A stretch of DNA of 64,000 nt from Bradyrhizobium sp. CB1717 (GCF_029714325.1 NZ_CP121666.1:2232001-2296000), one strand, 5' to 3'; positions 38,605 to 48,450 are shown, numbered from the stretch's first letter. Numbers and translations: made by a program. The notes: generated from the letters alone by a model not told the origin.

Positions 38605-39813
38605 TCAGTGACGGCCCCACGGTCCCATCGGATTGCCTGCCGGCGCGCCTGAGGGGCTCGGTGCGGGAACGGGCGGCGGGTTGGCCGGACCGGCTGCATC
38701 GCCCCATGGCCCCTGCGACAGCGGCGGCGGGTTATCCTGCGCCCCGGGTTGTTCCGTCTCGCGCTGGTCTGTCTCTTCAGTCGGGTCCGGCAGCGGACCG
38801 GGGTCATGGCCGCCGGCGAACTTGACCAGTGCGTCGACCCGGGACTGCACCGAGGGGTGGGTGGCAAACAGGTCGGCAAAGCCCTCGCGCGGATTGTCGA
38901 CGCAGAGCTCCATCACCGCCGAGGTTGCGCCCGGCAGCTCGCCGCGATTTTCGATCTTGCGCAGCGCCGAGATCATGGCATCGGGGTCTTTCGTCAGTTC
39001 GACCGAGCCGGCGTCGGCGAGATATTCGCGCGAGCGCGACAGCGCGAGCTTCACCACCTGCGACATCAGCCAGGCCACCACGATCAGCACAACCGCGATG
39101 ATGATGACGATCACCGCGCCGCCGCCGGAGCTCTTGCTGTCGCTCGACGAGGAGGACGAGCGTGACGATGACGAAGAGCCCGAGGACCACGAGCCGCCGG
39201 AGTTCCAGCTCAAGTTCGTGAACAGGCGGAAGAACAATTCGCCGAAGAAGCCGACCACGCCGGCGATGATGACGGCGACCACCATCAGCTGCACGTCGCC
39301 GTTCCTGATGTGGGTCAGCTCGTGGCCCAGCACCGCCTCGATCTCCTTGTCGTTCAGCGCGTTGAGAAGACCAGTGGTGACGGTGACCGAATATTGCCGC
39401 GGATTGAGGCCGGTCGCGAACGCGTTCAGCGCCGGGCTCTCCATGATCTTCAGCTTCGGCATGGTGATGCCGCGCGAGATGCAGAGATTTTCGAGCAGAT
39501 TGTAGAGCCGCGGCTCCTCCTGGCGGGTGACGTCGTGGCCGCCAGTCACCGCATCGATCATCGACTGGTGGAAGAAATAGGCGATCACGACCCAGAGCGC
39601 CGTCACGATCGTCGCGACGGGCGCGGCGACTCTCAGATCCTTAAAGGCGTGGCTCAGGTAGAAGGCGACGGTCCGGTTGCTGTCGATCAGGACTTCGGCG
39701 ACCAGCGCGCCGGCATAGACCAGCACGTAGACCAGCGCGAACAGGCCGGCGAGCAGCAGCATCGAACGAAACTTGTTCGAGGCGATGTGCGTGTAGAGAC
39801 CGTACGCGGCCAT
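38605..39813 (-). CDS. M48-family (HtpX-like) membrane metallopeptidase
   Basis: A 402-residue membrane protease. Two N-terminal helices (about residues 17-40 and 65-83), the zinc site HELTH (164-168) with third ligand in EYLADAG, and further helices (VMVVAVIIAGVVGFF; GGAVIVIIIAVVLIVVAWLM). A Ser/Gly-rich loop joins the last two helices, and the C-terminal ~70 residues are Pro-rich, so the protein is about 100 residues longer than ordinary HtpX. The gene follows lemA on the same strand, a common pairing linked to membrane-protein quality control. Confidence 0.9.
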   Translation of the reverse strand: MAAYGLYTHIASNKFRSMLLLAGLFALVYVLVYAGALVAEVLIDSNRTVAFYLSHAFKDLRVAAPVATIVTALWVVIAYFFHQSMIDAVTGGHDVTRQEEPRLYNLLENLCISRGITMPKLKIMESPALNAFATGLNPRQYSVTVTTGLLNALNDKEIEAVLGHELTHIRNGDVQLMVVAVIIAGVVGFFGELFFRLFTNLSWNSGGSWSSGSSSSSRSSSSSSDSKSSGGGAVIVIIIAVVLIVVAWLMSQVVKLALSRSREYLADAGSVELTKDPDAMISALRKIENRGELPGATSAVMELCVDNPREGFADLFATHPSVQSRVDALVKFAGGHDPGPLPDPTEETDQRETEQPGAQDNPPPLSQGPWGDAAGPANPPPVPAPSPSGAPAGNPMGPWGRH

Positions 39814-39835
39814 GACTGCTTCCGTTTAATCACCC

Positions 39836-39933
39836 GTCATTCCGGGGCAGGCCGCAGGCCTGAACCCGGAATCCAGAGATTGGTGATCTCAAAGAGATTC
39901 CGGGTTCGATGCTTCGCATCGCCCCGGAATGAC
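39836..39933. repeat. Palindromic repeat, GTCATTCCGGGG family, copy 4
   Basis: GTCATTCCGGGG … GCCCCGGAATGAC, inserted between lemA and the M48 protease gene of the same operon. Confidence 0.9.
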
Positions 39934-39951
39934 ACCCTTCGGTGCGCTGAA

Positions 39952-40512
39952 TCAGAACTTCACCTGCGGCGCAGCCTCGACCTCGGTGCGGCTGGCGCCG
40001 AGATCGAAGAAATCCTTCCTGGTGAAGCCGAACATGCCGGCGAACAGGGCGGCGGGCATCTGCTGGATGCCCGTGTTGTATTCCTGGACCGCGTTGTTGA
40101 AGAAGCGGCGGCTCGCCGCGATCTTGTTTTCGAGGTCGGAGAGCTCGGAGGCGAGCTGTTGGAAATTGGCGTTGGCCTTGAGGTCCGGATAGGCCTCCGA
40201 CAGCGCGATCAGCCGGCCGAGCGCGCCGGAGAGCTGGGTCTCGGCCGCGGACACCTGCGCCGGCCCCTGCGCGGACATTGCCGAATTGCGCGCCTTGATG
40301 ACGTCGTCGAGCGTGCCGCGCTCGTGCGAGGCATAGCCCTTCACGGTCTCGACCAGGTTCGGGACCAGGTCATGGCGCTGCTTGAGCTGTACGTCGATAT
40401 CGGCAAAGGCCTGGCCGACGCGCTGGCTCAGCGCCACCAGGCGGTTGTAGGCACTGAAGGCCAGGAACACGAGGACGACGACAACGCCGAGAACGATCCA
40501 GCCGGTCGACAT
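39952..40512 (-). CDS. lemA: LemA family protein
   Basis: A 186-residue protein with one N-terminal membrane helix (residues 3-25, GWIVLGVVVVLVFLAFS) and a long helical bundle: YNRLVALSQRVGQAFADIDV, LKQRHDLVPNLVETVKGY and later FNNAVQEYNTGIQQMP. LemA proteins commonly neighbour HtpX-type proteases, as here. GAAG-type purines precede the ATG at 40512. Precise function is not established. Confidence 0.93.
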   Translation of the reverse strand: MSTGWIVLGVVVVLVFLAFSAYNRLVALSQRVGQAFADIDVQLKQRHDLVPNLVETVKGYASHERGTLDDVIKARNSAMSAQGPAQVSAAETQLSGALGRLIALSEAYPDLKANANFQQLASELSDLENKIAASRRFFNNAVQEYNTGIQQMPAALFAGMFGFTRKDFFDLGASRTEVEAAPQVKF

Positions 40513-40648
40513 GGAGAACTCCTGAAGGGGGAAAGGCGGGCGCTAGGGTAGACCAAATTGGCGCAGAGCGAGAGCCCCGGCGCAGAGGGGAGGTAGGATT
40601 TGGTCGGACCGGGAGCCATCCGAGTTCAAGGCAAAGGCGCGGATCGAG

Positions 40649-41626
40649 TTAACTTTCGGCAATGACGGCATCGCCCCAGCGCCAGCGACGGGCGTTCGCG
40701 TAGGCGGCCTTGTCGCGGCGGGGGACCTTCGCGAGCTCAACGCCGCCCTCCGTGCAAAGCTTTGCCGTGATCTCGGCCTTGCCGACATCCGGCGGCGCCA
40801 GCACGCGCCGGGCGCGCGTGGCGGGCGGTGTGCGGGTCAGGGCGACGTAGATGAAGCGCTCGTCCTCGAACGGGACCTCGGCGCCCTTGATCTGGCGGTG
40901 GGCCTGCGAGCGCGGCAGGCGCTGGGAAAAATGGCACCAGTCGGGCGCGGCGAGCGGGCAGGGTTTTTCGTGCGGGCAGGGCGCGGCGACGTAGGCACCC
41001 GCTGCGATCAGCTGCTGGCGCAGCGCGAGGATGCGGGCGTAGCCGGCGGGCGTGCCGGGCTCGATCACCACCAGCGCGTGGCGGGCTTTGGACCACATGG
41101 CCTCCGCAAGCTTGCGCTGGTCGCTCTCGCCGAGCTCGCCGATGATGTAGCTGGCAACGACGAGATCGGCTTGCGAGACTTCAGTGAGGTTGCCGCCGGC
41201 ATCGCCGGGCAGATAGCGGCACTCCGCCAGACGCGTGCTGTCGCGCGCGAGGTCAAGCGCGAGCCGGCTCAGCGTAGCGTTGGCGTCCAGAAGCGTGAAA
41301 TCCTGCAGCGACGGGAATGCCTCGGCCGCGGCCCAGCTCGCGGTGCCGGGACCTGCGCCGACGTCGAGCAGGGTTTCCGGGGCGAGGTCAGGCGCGATCT
41401 CGATCAGCGCGTTCAGGCTCGCGGCCACCGCAGCGTAGGTCGCCGGCATGCGTGCGAGTGCATAGGCGAGCGCATCGGCCTCCGACTTGATCGTGCCGGA
41501 GCCGCCGCCTGAGCGATAGGTGGTGGAGATTTTCTGCGAGCGCTGTGCCGCATCGGTGCGCGAGAAGCCCTGCAGCTTGCCGTCGAGGGCCGCTTTCAGT
41601 TCGGCGGGGAGGGTGGGTGAGACCAT
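40649..41626 (-). CDS. Rsm22-like SAM-dependent methyltransferase
   Basis: A 325-residue protein with a class I methyltransferase core (LLDVGAGPGTASWAAAE, about residues 103-119; VVASYIIGEL) and an extra Cys-rich segment CPHEKPCPLAAPDWCHF that fits the iron-sulfur binding region of Rsm22/METTL17-type proteins of the small ribosomal subunit. It may help mature the ribosome. It stands alone between two minus-strand genes, with a repeat element directly before its start. Confidence 0.85.
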   Translation of the reverse strand: MVSPTLPAELKAALDGKLQGFSRTDAAQRSQKISTTYRSGGGSGTIKSEADALAYALARMPATYAAVAASLNALIEIAPDLAPETLLDVGAGPGTASWAAAEAFPSLQDFTLLDANATLSRLALDLARDSTRLAECRYLPGDAGGNLTEVSQADLVVASYIIGELGESDQRKLAEAMWSKARHALVVIEPGTPAGYARILALRQQLIAAGAYVAAPCPHEKPCPLAAPDWCHFSQRLPRSQAHRQIKGAEVPFEDERFIYVALTRTPPATRARRVLAPPDVGKAEITAKLCTEGGVELAKVPRRDKAAYANARRWRWGDAVIAES

Positions 41627-41637
41627 GCTTGCCCACC

Positions 41638-41726
41638 GTCATTCCGGGGCGCGCGTAGCGCGAACCCGGAGTCCAGAGATTGTCGCGCGAGATTCCGGGT
41701 TCTCGCTGCGCGAGCCCCGGAATGAC
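41638..41726. repeat. Palindromic repeat, GTCATTCCGGGG family, copy 5
   Basis: GTCATTCCGGGGCGCGCG … GCCCCGGAATGAC. It fills the gap between smc and the Rsm22-like gene. Confidence 0.9.
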
Positions 41727-41736
41727 GCCAAGGATA

Positions 41737-44700
41737 TCACGCCACGTTCTGGTCGAGAATGTCCACCGCCTCGGACAGGCTCACCGACACCAGCTGCGAC
41801 ACGCCGCGCTCGGCCATGGTGACGCCGAATAGCCGGTTCATCCGCGCCATCGTGATCGGGTTGTGCGTGATGATGATGAAGCGCGTGTCGGTCGAGCCGG
41901 TCATCTCGTGCAGCAGGTTGCAGTACCGTTCGACGTTGTGGTCGTCGAGCGGTGCGTCGACTTCGTCCAGCACGCAGATCGGCGAGGGGTTGGTCAAGAA
42001 CACCGCGAAGATCAGCGCCATCGCGGTCAGCGCCTGCTCACCGCCCGAGAGCAGCGACAGCGTCTGCGGCTTCTTGCCCGGCGGCTTTGCGATGATCTCG
42101 AGACCGGCTTCGAGCGGATCGTCGCTCTCGATCAAATGCAGCGCGGCCTCGCCGCCGCCGAACAGCTCGACGAACAGACGCTTGAAGTGGTTGTTGACGA
42201 CCTCGAACGAGGTCAGGAGCCGCTCGCGGGCTTCCTTGTTGAGGCTCTGGATGCCCTGGCGCAGCCGCTTGATGGCTTCGACCAGGTCGTCGCGTTCGGT
42301 GACGAGGCCGGTGTGCTGGGTCTCGACCTCGCGCAGCTCTTCCTCGGCGCGCAGGTTCACCGCGCCCAGGCGCTCGCGGTCGCGGCGCATCTTTTCGAGG
42401 TCTTCCTCGATGTCGTGCAGCGGCGGCAGCTCGGCGCCGGGCTCGATCTCGGCAAGGCCGGCAACCGCCTGCGGCTCGACCTCGAGCATGTCGCGGATCT
42501 CGCGCTCGATGTCGTCCAGCCGGCGCCGCGCGCCTTCCATGCGCTCCTCGGCGCGGGCGGTGGCCTCGCGCGAGCTGGAGAGGGCTTCGAGCGTCAGCTT
42601 GGCGACGCGGTCGGTCTCGGCCATCGCGGTCTCTGCGGAGGCGAGCGCGTCGGCGGCCATGCGGCGGTCGTTCTCGGCGTATTCGATCTCGGTGATCAGC
42701 GCGCTGCGCTTCTCGGCGAACACCTGCGGCGCGTTTTCGAGATCGCTGCGCTCGATCGTGAGTTCGGCGATACGGGCCTGGATGGTGTCGATGTGGGAGG
42801 CCGCGCTCTCCTTGCGGTTCGCCCACTCGGTGCGTTCGGCGAGGATCGCCTGCACGCGGCGGTCGGCAAGCTCGGCCTCGCGCGCCAGCGCCTGCGCCTC
42901 GGCGCGGACCTGGGCGGCCATGCGGCGATGAGCCTCGATGTCGCTGCGAACGGCGGCCAGACGAGTCTCGGTGTCTTCGCTCGACGGCAGCTCGGAGATG
43001 CCGGCCTCGGCGTATTCGTAGGCGGCTTCGGCTTCGGCGCGATCGGCGGCGAGACGGCTGTGCGCTTCCGACAGCGTCGCCTTGCGCGCGGCGTGGCGGC
43101 TGATCTCGCGCTCGGCGGTCGCATGGCGCTCGCGCGCGGCATTGAGCTCGCGCTGCGCAGCGCGCCAGGCTTCACGCGAAGCACCTTCAGTGCTCGCGGC
43201 CATCTGCAATTCGGACTCGGCATTCTCCAGCGCTTGGCGCTTGATCTGCGCGTCGATACGGGCCTGCTCCAGCTCGTTCTCGATGTCGACGAGGCGGGCA
43301 CGCTCGGCGAGACGCCGAGCGGCACCGGTCGGGGCATGCGCCGCGGCGACAAAACCGTCCCAGCGCCAGACGTCGCCCTCGGGCGAGACCAGCCGCTGGC
43401 CGGTCTTGAGCTGCGAGACCAGCTCGGCGCCGCGCTCGCGCGGCACCACGCCGATCTGGGCGAGGCGGCGAGCCAGCTCGGCCGGCGCCTGCACATGGTT
43501 GGAGAGCGGAACGGCGCCTTCGGGCAGCTCCGGATCGCCTTCGGTGTGTCCGACATTGGTCCAGCGCATCGGCGCCGACGGGTCGATCGGCGCGTCGAGA
43601 TCGTCGCCGAGCGCGGCGCCGATCGCCTTTTCAAAGCCCTTGTCGACGGTGATGCCGTCGATGATCGGCGGCCACAGATTCTTGGTCTCGCCGTTGAGGA
43701 TCTTGGAGATCGTGCGCGCCTCGGTTTCCAGCCGCTGCGCGCGCTTGTCGGCTTCGACCAGCGGCGAGCGCGAGGATTCCAGCGTCTGGCGCGCCGCGAC
43801 ATGAGCGGCTTCACTCGCCTGCGCCGCGGCTTCCGAAGCAGCCAGCGTCTGCTCCGCGGTCTCGACCAGCGCGGTCAGCTCATCGAGATCGCCGAAGCCA
43901 CCGGTCGCTTCAGTGAGCTTCTGCTCTTCGGCGGTGACGTTCGCGATCTCCTGGTCGAGCCGGGCGAGCTTGTCGCGGTGGGTGCGGACGTTGGCTTCGA
44001 GCTGGTTGCGCTTGGCGGTGAGGTCGGCGAGCGCGGTGGTGAGCTCGGCGAACTGCTGCTCGGTCTCGGTCAGCACCGCCTCGGCTTCGCCGACGCTCTC
44101 GTCGACGCCGGAGCGCTTCTCGACGCGCGACTTGATCTCTTCCTTCAGCTCGGCGTCTTCGGTGTCGAGCCGCTGCAGCGCGACGTCGGCGTCCATGGTT
44201 TGTTGTTGAGCACGGGAAATGTCGCCTTCGAACTGGGCGAGGCGGCGCTCGAGCTCGGCGACGCGCTCCTTCGCGCGCTCTTCCTCGCGGTCGAGCAGCT
44301 CGCGGGCATTGGTGAGGCGCTGCAGCCCGGCGGCGGCGCGCGCTTCGGCATCGCGCAGCGCCGGCATTTCGGCGGCGCGGATCGCCTGGATGCGGGCGGC
44401 TTCGGCCTGGTGCTGGGTGCGCTCGGCCATCTCGCGCACCGCGAGGTCATGGGTCTGGCCGGACTCGTTGACGTCGGCATGGGCGCCGATCCAGCGCAGG
44501 TGGAACAGGGTGGCTTCGGCCTTGCGGACCTTCGCGGCAACTTCGCGGTAGCGCACGGCCTGGCGAGCCTGCTTCTTCAGGCCTTCCATCTGGCCCGAGA
44601 GCTGGCCGATCACGTCCTCGACGCGGGTGAGGTTGGTTTCGGCGGCCTTCAGGCGCAGCTCGGCCTCGTGGCGGCGGGCATGCAGACCGGCGACGCCGGC

Positions 44701-45201
44701 GGCGTCTTCCAGCACGCGGCGGCGCTGCTCGGGCTTGGCCTGGATGATCTCGCCGATCTTGCCCTGGTGGACGAGGGCCGGCGAGCGCGCGCCGGTGGCG
44801 GCATCCGCGAACAGGATCTGCACGTCGCGGGCGCGCACGTCGCGGCCGTTGATGCGGTAGACCGAGCCGGCCTCGCGCTCGATGCGGCGGGAGATTTCGA
44901 GCAGCTGGCTGTCGTTCATCGCGGCCGGCGCGGTGCGATCGGCGTTGTCGATCGTCATCGTCACTTCGGCGTGGTTGCGCGCGGGACGGTTGCCGGAGCC
45001 GGCGAAGATCACCGCGTCCATGTCGGCGGCACGCAAGCTCTTGTACGACGTTTCACCCATCGCCCAGCGCAGCGCTTCGACGAGATTCGACTTGCCGCAG
45101 CCGTTGGGACCGACCACGCCGGTCAGGCCGGGCTCGATGACGAAGTCCGTGGGCTCAACGAAGGACTTGAAGCCGTGAAGTCGCAGGCGGGTGATTTTCA
45201 T
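41737..45201 (-). CDS. smc: Chromosome segregation protein SMC
   Basis: A 1154-residue condensin ATPase. Walker A is GPNGCGKSN (residues 31-39), then long coiled coils on each side of a hinge (about 530-640, IIDGITVDKGFEKAIGAAL), and a C-terminal head with signature LLSGGEQALTAMALIFAV and Walker B CVLDEVDAPLDD. The ATG at 45201 gives MKITRLRLHGFKSF; an in-frame start two codons earlier is also possible. It lies 218 bp after the DsbA-like gene in the order mutY (opposite strand), DUF721, dsbA, smc, which recurs in alphaproteobacteria. Confidence 0.97.
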   Translation of the reverse strand: MKITRLRLHGFKSFVEPTDFVIEPGLTGVVGPNGCGKSNLVEALRWAMGETSYKSLRAADMDAVIFAGSGNRPARNHAEVTMTIDNADRTAPAAMNDSQLLEISRRIEREAGSVYRINGRDVRARDVQILFADAATGARSPALVHQGKIGEIIQAKPEQRRRVLEDAAGVAGLHARRHEAELRLKAAETNLTRVEDVIGQLSGQMEGLKKQARQAVRYREVAAKVRKAEATLFHLRWIGAHADVNESGQTHDLAVREMAERTQHQAEAARIQAIRAAEMPALRDAEARAAAGLQRLTNARELLDREEERAKERVAELERRLAQFEGDISRAQQQTMDADVALQRLDTEDAELKEEIKSRVEKRSGVDESVGEAEAVLTETEQQFAELTTALADLTAKRNQLEANVRTHRDKLARLDQEIANVTAEEQKLTEATGGFGDLDELTALVETAEQTLAASEAAAQASEAAHVAARQTLESSRSPLVEADKRAQRLETEARTISKILNGETKNLWPPIIDGITVDKGFEKAIGAALGDDLDAPIDPSAPMRWTNVGHTEGDPELPEGAVPLSNHVQAPAELARRLAQIGVVPRERGAELVSQLKTGQRLVSPEGDVWRWDGFVAAAHAPTGAARRLAERARLVDIENELEQARIDAQIKRQALENAESELQMAASTEGASREAWRAAQRELNAARERHATAEREISRHAARKATLSEAHSRLAADRAEAEAAYEYAEAGISELPSSEDTETRLAAVRSDIEAHRRMAAQVRAEAQALAREAELADRRVQAILAERTEWANRKESAASHIDTIQARIAELTIERSDLENAPQVFAEKRSALITEIEYAENDRRMAADALASAETAMAETDRVAKLTLEALSSSREATARAEERMEGARRRLDDIEREIRDMLEVEPQAVAGLAEIEPGAELPPLHDIEEDLEKMRRDRERLGAVNLRAEEELREVETQHTGLVTERDDLVEAIKRLRQGIQSLNKEARERLLTSFEVVNNHFKRLFVELFGGGEAALHLIESDDPLEAGLEIIAKPPGKKPQTLSLLSGGEQALTAMALIFAVFLTNPSPICVLDEVDAPLDDHNVERYCNLLHEMTGSTDTRFIIITHNPITMARMNRLFGVTMAERGVSQLVSVSLSEAVDILDQNVA

Positions 45202-45419
45202 AAGCACGCATCTCTGTTGGCAGGCGCGAATCCCCCTGCCGGGACAATACCATGGAAGGCAATGTCGCTATCCGGGGCGAGTCGCGCGAGGCGCCTCATG
45301 CGGCTGGACAATGGCCGCGGTGCGCCGCGAGGGCAACCGGCGAAAACCGCTTTTCCCAAGGGATTTATGCCGGGAAAGATACGGCTTTCGAGATGCGAAT
45401 CAGGATCTTGACGAGCGAA

Positions 45420-46076
45420 TCAGCTCTTCAGCAGCGGGTTGATCTTCTTGGCGAACTCCTCGAACGAGGCCTCGCCCTTGATCTTCTCGCCGTTGATGAA
45501 GAAGGTCGGCGTCGAATCCACCTTCAACACGTCGCTGGCATATTTCTGGTCGGCGGCGATCTTGTCGAGCAGCGCCTGGTCCTTCAGGCAGGCTTCGACC
45601 TGCTGCTGGGTGAGGCCGGCCTGCTTGCCGATCCGCGTCAGGGTCTCGGTGGTGTTCTTCAACACCCAGTCGCTCTGCTGGCGGAACAGCATGTCGGTGA
45701 CGGCGAAGTATTTCGGTGCGTCGTCCTTGGCGATGCAGCGCGACAGCATCGAGCCGGCGGCCGCTTTGATGTCGAGCGGGAACTCGCGGAAGATGTAACG
45801 CACCTTGCCGGTGTCGATGTACTCCGACTTGATCTTGGGGAACACCTGCTCGTTGAAGGCGGCGCAGTGCGGGCAGGTCATCGAGGCGTATTCGGTGATG
45901 GTGACGGCGGCGTCCTTCGGGCCGAGCGCCATGTCGGGCAGCGACACCGGCTTCGCCACATCGGCGGCAGATTGTGCCATCGCCCCGGAGATGAACCGCA
46001 GCGGCGAGAGCCCGGCGACCGCGGCAAGCCCGGTCAGCGACAGCATCGTGGTGAAGGCGCGGCGGGTGATGATCAA
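45420..46076 (-). CDS. DsbA-family thiol-disulfide oxidoreductase
   Basis: A ~218-residue exported thioredoxin-fold protein with CPHC active site (MTCPHCAAF, about residues 68-71) and the cis-proline segment DSTPTFFINGEKIKG. The N-terminus carries a twin-arginine-like TRRAFTTMLSLTG signal ending near AMAQ. TTG at 46076, after GGGAG, is the likely start; an earlier TTG at 46109 is possible. It would introduce or repair disulphide bonds in envelope proteins. Confidence 0.9.
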   Translation of the reverse strand: MIITRRAFTTMLSLTGLAAVAGLSPLRFISGAMAQSAADVAKPVSLPDMALGPKDAAVTITEYASMTCPHCAAFNEQVFPKIKSEYIDTGKVRYIFREFPLDIKAAAGSMLSRCIAKDDAPKYFAVTDMLFRQQSDWVLKNTTETLTRIGKQAGLTQQQVEACLKDQALLDKIAADQKYASDVLKVDSTPTFFINGEKIKGEASFEEFAKKINPLLKS

Positions 46077-46216
46077 GGTCGGCTCCCGAATTGGCAAAGT
46101 GTCGCCCAAAGGATCGGGTCAAGGTTCCCGCCCGGGCGGCCTGTCGCTAGCTTGAAACGTCGCTTGAGGCAATGGCGGGCCGCAAGGACGGGTCCAGATT
46201 GCCCGCGAAATGAGGC

Positions 46217-46714
46217 TCAATTTCGCTTGATGGCGGCCCCGAGCCGCGCCAGCGCCGACTTCAATTCTTCATCTTCGATGTCGGTCAGGCTCTCGGCCAC
46301 TTTGGCGACCGCCTTGGGGTCCGGCGGGCCGGGCCGCTTCCGGGTCCGGGGCCGCGACAGGGGGGCCTGGCGGAAGGCCAGCTTGCCGACCGCGCTCCAG
46401 CCGAAGAAGCGGTTGACCCGCTCCAGGATCACGTCGGCCGAGTGCTGGATCTCCAGCGCCATCGGTCCCTCGACCCGCAGTACCAGCGTCGCCGGCTCCT
46501 GCGGCTGGCCCTCGACCGGCCGGGGCCATTGCATCTTGAGCGGCTCGGCATGGGCCGCGATCTCGGGTCCCGCGATCTGCGCCCACCGCGTCACCAGCTC
46601 ACGGGCGGCAAAGCCCTGCTTGGCATAGGCCTCGGCAAAGACGTCGTTGAGCAGGATCCCGAGCGGTTTTGCGCTGATGGGACCGGGCTTGAAGATGGGA
46701 CCGGATTTGGACAT
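46217..46714 (-). CDS. DUF721 / DciA-like protein
   Basis: A 165-residue protein with the DUF721 domain (residues ~15-110: LGILLNDVFAEAYAKQGFAA, VTRWAQIAGPEIAAHAEPLK, LVLRVEGPMALEIQ) and a basic tail (SRPRTRKRPGPPDP). DUF721 proteins include DciA, which loads or assists the DnaB helicase. The ATG at 46714 is the first that gives the family N-terminus. It is divergent from mutY. Confidence 0.85.
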   Translation of the reverse strand: MSKSGPIFKPGPISAKPLGILLNDVFAEAYAKQGFAARELVTRWAQIAGPEIAAHAEPLKMQWPRPVEGQPQEPATLVLRVEGPMALEIQHSADVILERVNRFFGWSAVGKLAFRQAPLSRPRTRKRPGPPDPKAVAKVAESLTDIEDEELKSALARLGAAIKRN

Positions 46715-46824
46715 GGGGAGCCTTATAGCATTGCGGGCGGGCGACCACGAAGAAAGACGTGGATGCCCGCGACCAGCGCGGGCATGACGTGGAGAGATCG
46801 GCGTGGGGCCGTTACAGTGAGCGC

Positions 46825-47943
46825 ATGAGCCGCAGATCCGCCCTGAACGTGAAGTCGGAACCAGTTCGACCGGAGACCTCATCGCGTCCGACGCTGCTCC
46901 TCCAATGGTACGACCGCCATCGCCGCCGCTTGCCCTGGCGCGCCGCACCCGGCGAGGCGTCGGATCCCTATCGCGTCTGGCTGTCCGAGATCATGCTGCA
47001 GCAGACCACGGTGAAGGCGGTCGGGCCCTATTTCGAAAAATTCGTCGCGCGCTGGCCTGACGTCACGGCGCTCGGGCGTGCTTCGCTCGACGACGTGCTG
47101 CGGATGTGGGCCGGGCTCGGCTATTATTCGCGTGCGCGCAATCTCTACGCCTGCGCGGTCGCGGTGACGCGCGAGCATGGCGGCACCTTTCCCGATACCG
47201 AGGAGGGCCTGCGCGCGCTGCCGGGGATCGGACCCTACACGGCGGCGGCGATTGCGGCGATCGCGTTCGATCGCCACACCATGCCGGTCGACGGCAACAT
47301 CGAGCGCGTGGTGTCGCGGCTCTTTGCCGTTGAAGACGAGCTCCCGCAGGCAAAGCCGCTGATCCAGCAGTTGGCGGCGACGCTGCTCGCCAACTCGCGC
47401 GCCGGCGACAGCGCTCAGGCGCTGATGGATCTCGGCGCCTCGATCTGCACGCCGAAGAAGCCGGCCTGCTCGCTGTGCCCGTTCATTGAGGATTGCACGG
47501 CGCGCGCGCAAGGCACCCAGGAGACGTTTCCGCGCAAGGCACCGAAGAAGAGCGGAGCGCTGCGGCGGGGCGCAGCCTTCGTGGTGACGCGCGGTGACGA
47601 GGTGCTCGTCCGCTCAAGACCCGAGAAGGGCCTGCTCGGCGGCATGACGGAAGTCCCGGGCTCGGACTGGCTCGCCGGACAAGAGGATGTGACGGCGAAG
47701 CAGCAGGCGCCGGAACTGAAGGGGCTGTCGCGCTGGCAGCGCAAGGTAGGCGTCGTCACCCACGTCTTCACGCATTTTCCGCTGGAGCTGGTGGTCTACA
47801 CCGCGAAGGCCGAAGCCCGCACCCGCGCGCCCGCAGGCATGCGCTGGGCGCCGATCGCGACGCTTGCCGACGAAGCGCTGCCCAACGTCATGCGCAAGGT
47901 GATTGCGCACGCGCTGGATCTTTCGTCGGGCGCATCCTCCTGA
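46825..47943 (+). CDS. mutY: A/G-specific adenine glycosylase
   Basis: A 372-residue DNA repair enzyme that removes adenine opposite 8-oxoguanine. Catalytic E55 (WLSEIMLQQTT) and D156 (MPVDGNIERV) are in place, and the [4Fe-4S] cysteines are C208, C215, C218 and C224 (C-x6-C-x2-C-x5-C). The C-terminal third has the Nudix-like lesion-recognition fold. The ATG at 46825 is preferred to an earlier in-frame one because it starts the family-like region. Confidence 0.96.
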   Translation: MSRRSALNVKSEPVRPETSSRPTLLLQWYDRHRRRLPWRAAPGEASDPYRVWLSEIMLQQTTVKAVGPYFEKFVARWPDVTALGRASLDDVLRMWAGLGYYSRARNLYACAVAVTREHGGTFPDTEEGLRALPGIGPYTAAAIAAIAFDRHTMPVDGNIERVVSRLFAVEDELPQAKPLIQQLAATLLANSRAGDSAQALMDLGASICTPKKPACSLCPFIEDCTARAQGTQETFPRKAPKKSGALRRGAAFVVTRGDEVLVRSRPEKGLLGGMTEVPGSDWLAGQEDVTAKQQAPELKGLSRWQRKVGVVTHVFTHFPLELVVYTAKAEARTRAPAGMRWAPIATLADEALPNVMRKVIAHALDLSSGASS

Positions 47944-47995
47944 CAGCACGTTGGCAGCAGCGTTAAGCTATCAGGGCGCGACACGGAGGCTGCCA

Positions 47996-48418
47996 ATGGT
48001 CAAAACCGCGCTCGACAATTTTCCAAGGCCGCCTTGCGCCGAGCTGCTCGGATGGCGCCTGCTCGATGCTCGCCCCGAGGAGGGCTGGATCAGGCTCGGC
48101 TTCGAGGGCAAACCTGAGTTCTGCAATCCGGCGGGCTTCATCCAGGGCGGCATGCTTTCGGCCATGCTCGACGATACCATGGGTCCCGCCGTGCTGGTGA
48201 TGAGCGAGGGACGGCTCTACACGACGACGATCAGCATGACGGTGAATTTTCTGGCGCCTGCGAAGCCCGGGCCGATCATCGGCGAGGCCAAGGTCACGCA
48301 GCTCGGCAAGACGATTGCGTTTGTCGAGGCCAAGCTGATGGCGGAGGACGGCACGGTGCTCGCGACCGCAAGCGCGAGTGAGCGGTTGCTGGAGGCGGCG
48401 AGGGTGGCGATGAAGTGA
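47996..48418 (+). CDS. PaaI-family thioesterase
   Basis: A 140-residue hot-dog fold protein that would hydrolyse an aryl- or acyl-CoA thioester. The family core NPAGFIQGGMLSAMLDDTMG (about residues 40-59) carries Gln where many members have His in HGG; the Asp is kept. ACGGAGG precedes the ATG at 47996. It stands just after mutY and its acyl-CoA is unknown. Confidence 0.88.
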   Translation: MVKTALDNFPRPPCAELLGWRLLDARPEEGWIRLGFEGKPEFCNPAGFIQGGMLSAMLDDTMGPAVLVMSEGRLYTTTISMTVNFLAPAKPGPIIGEAKVTQLGKTIAFVEAKLMAEDGTVLATASASERLLEAARVAMK

Positions 48419-48450
48419 GGCGGGCACTGGTCTAGCACCGCACTCCCTCT

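Noticed and set aside
41863..45411. Very long open frame antisense to smc (1182 codons)
   Set aside because: It lies wholly opposite a clear smc gene; long antisense frames arise from codon bias in GC-rich coiled-coil genes. Its sequence is low-complexity, rich in Gly, Arg and Leu.
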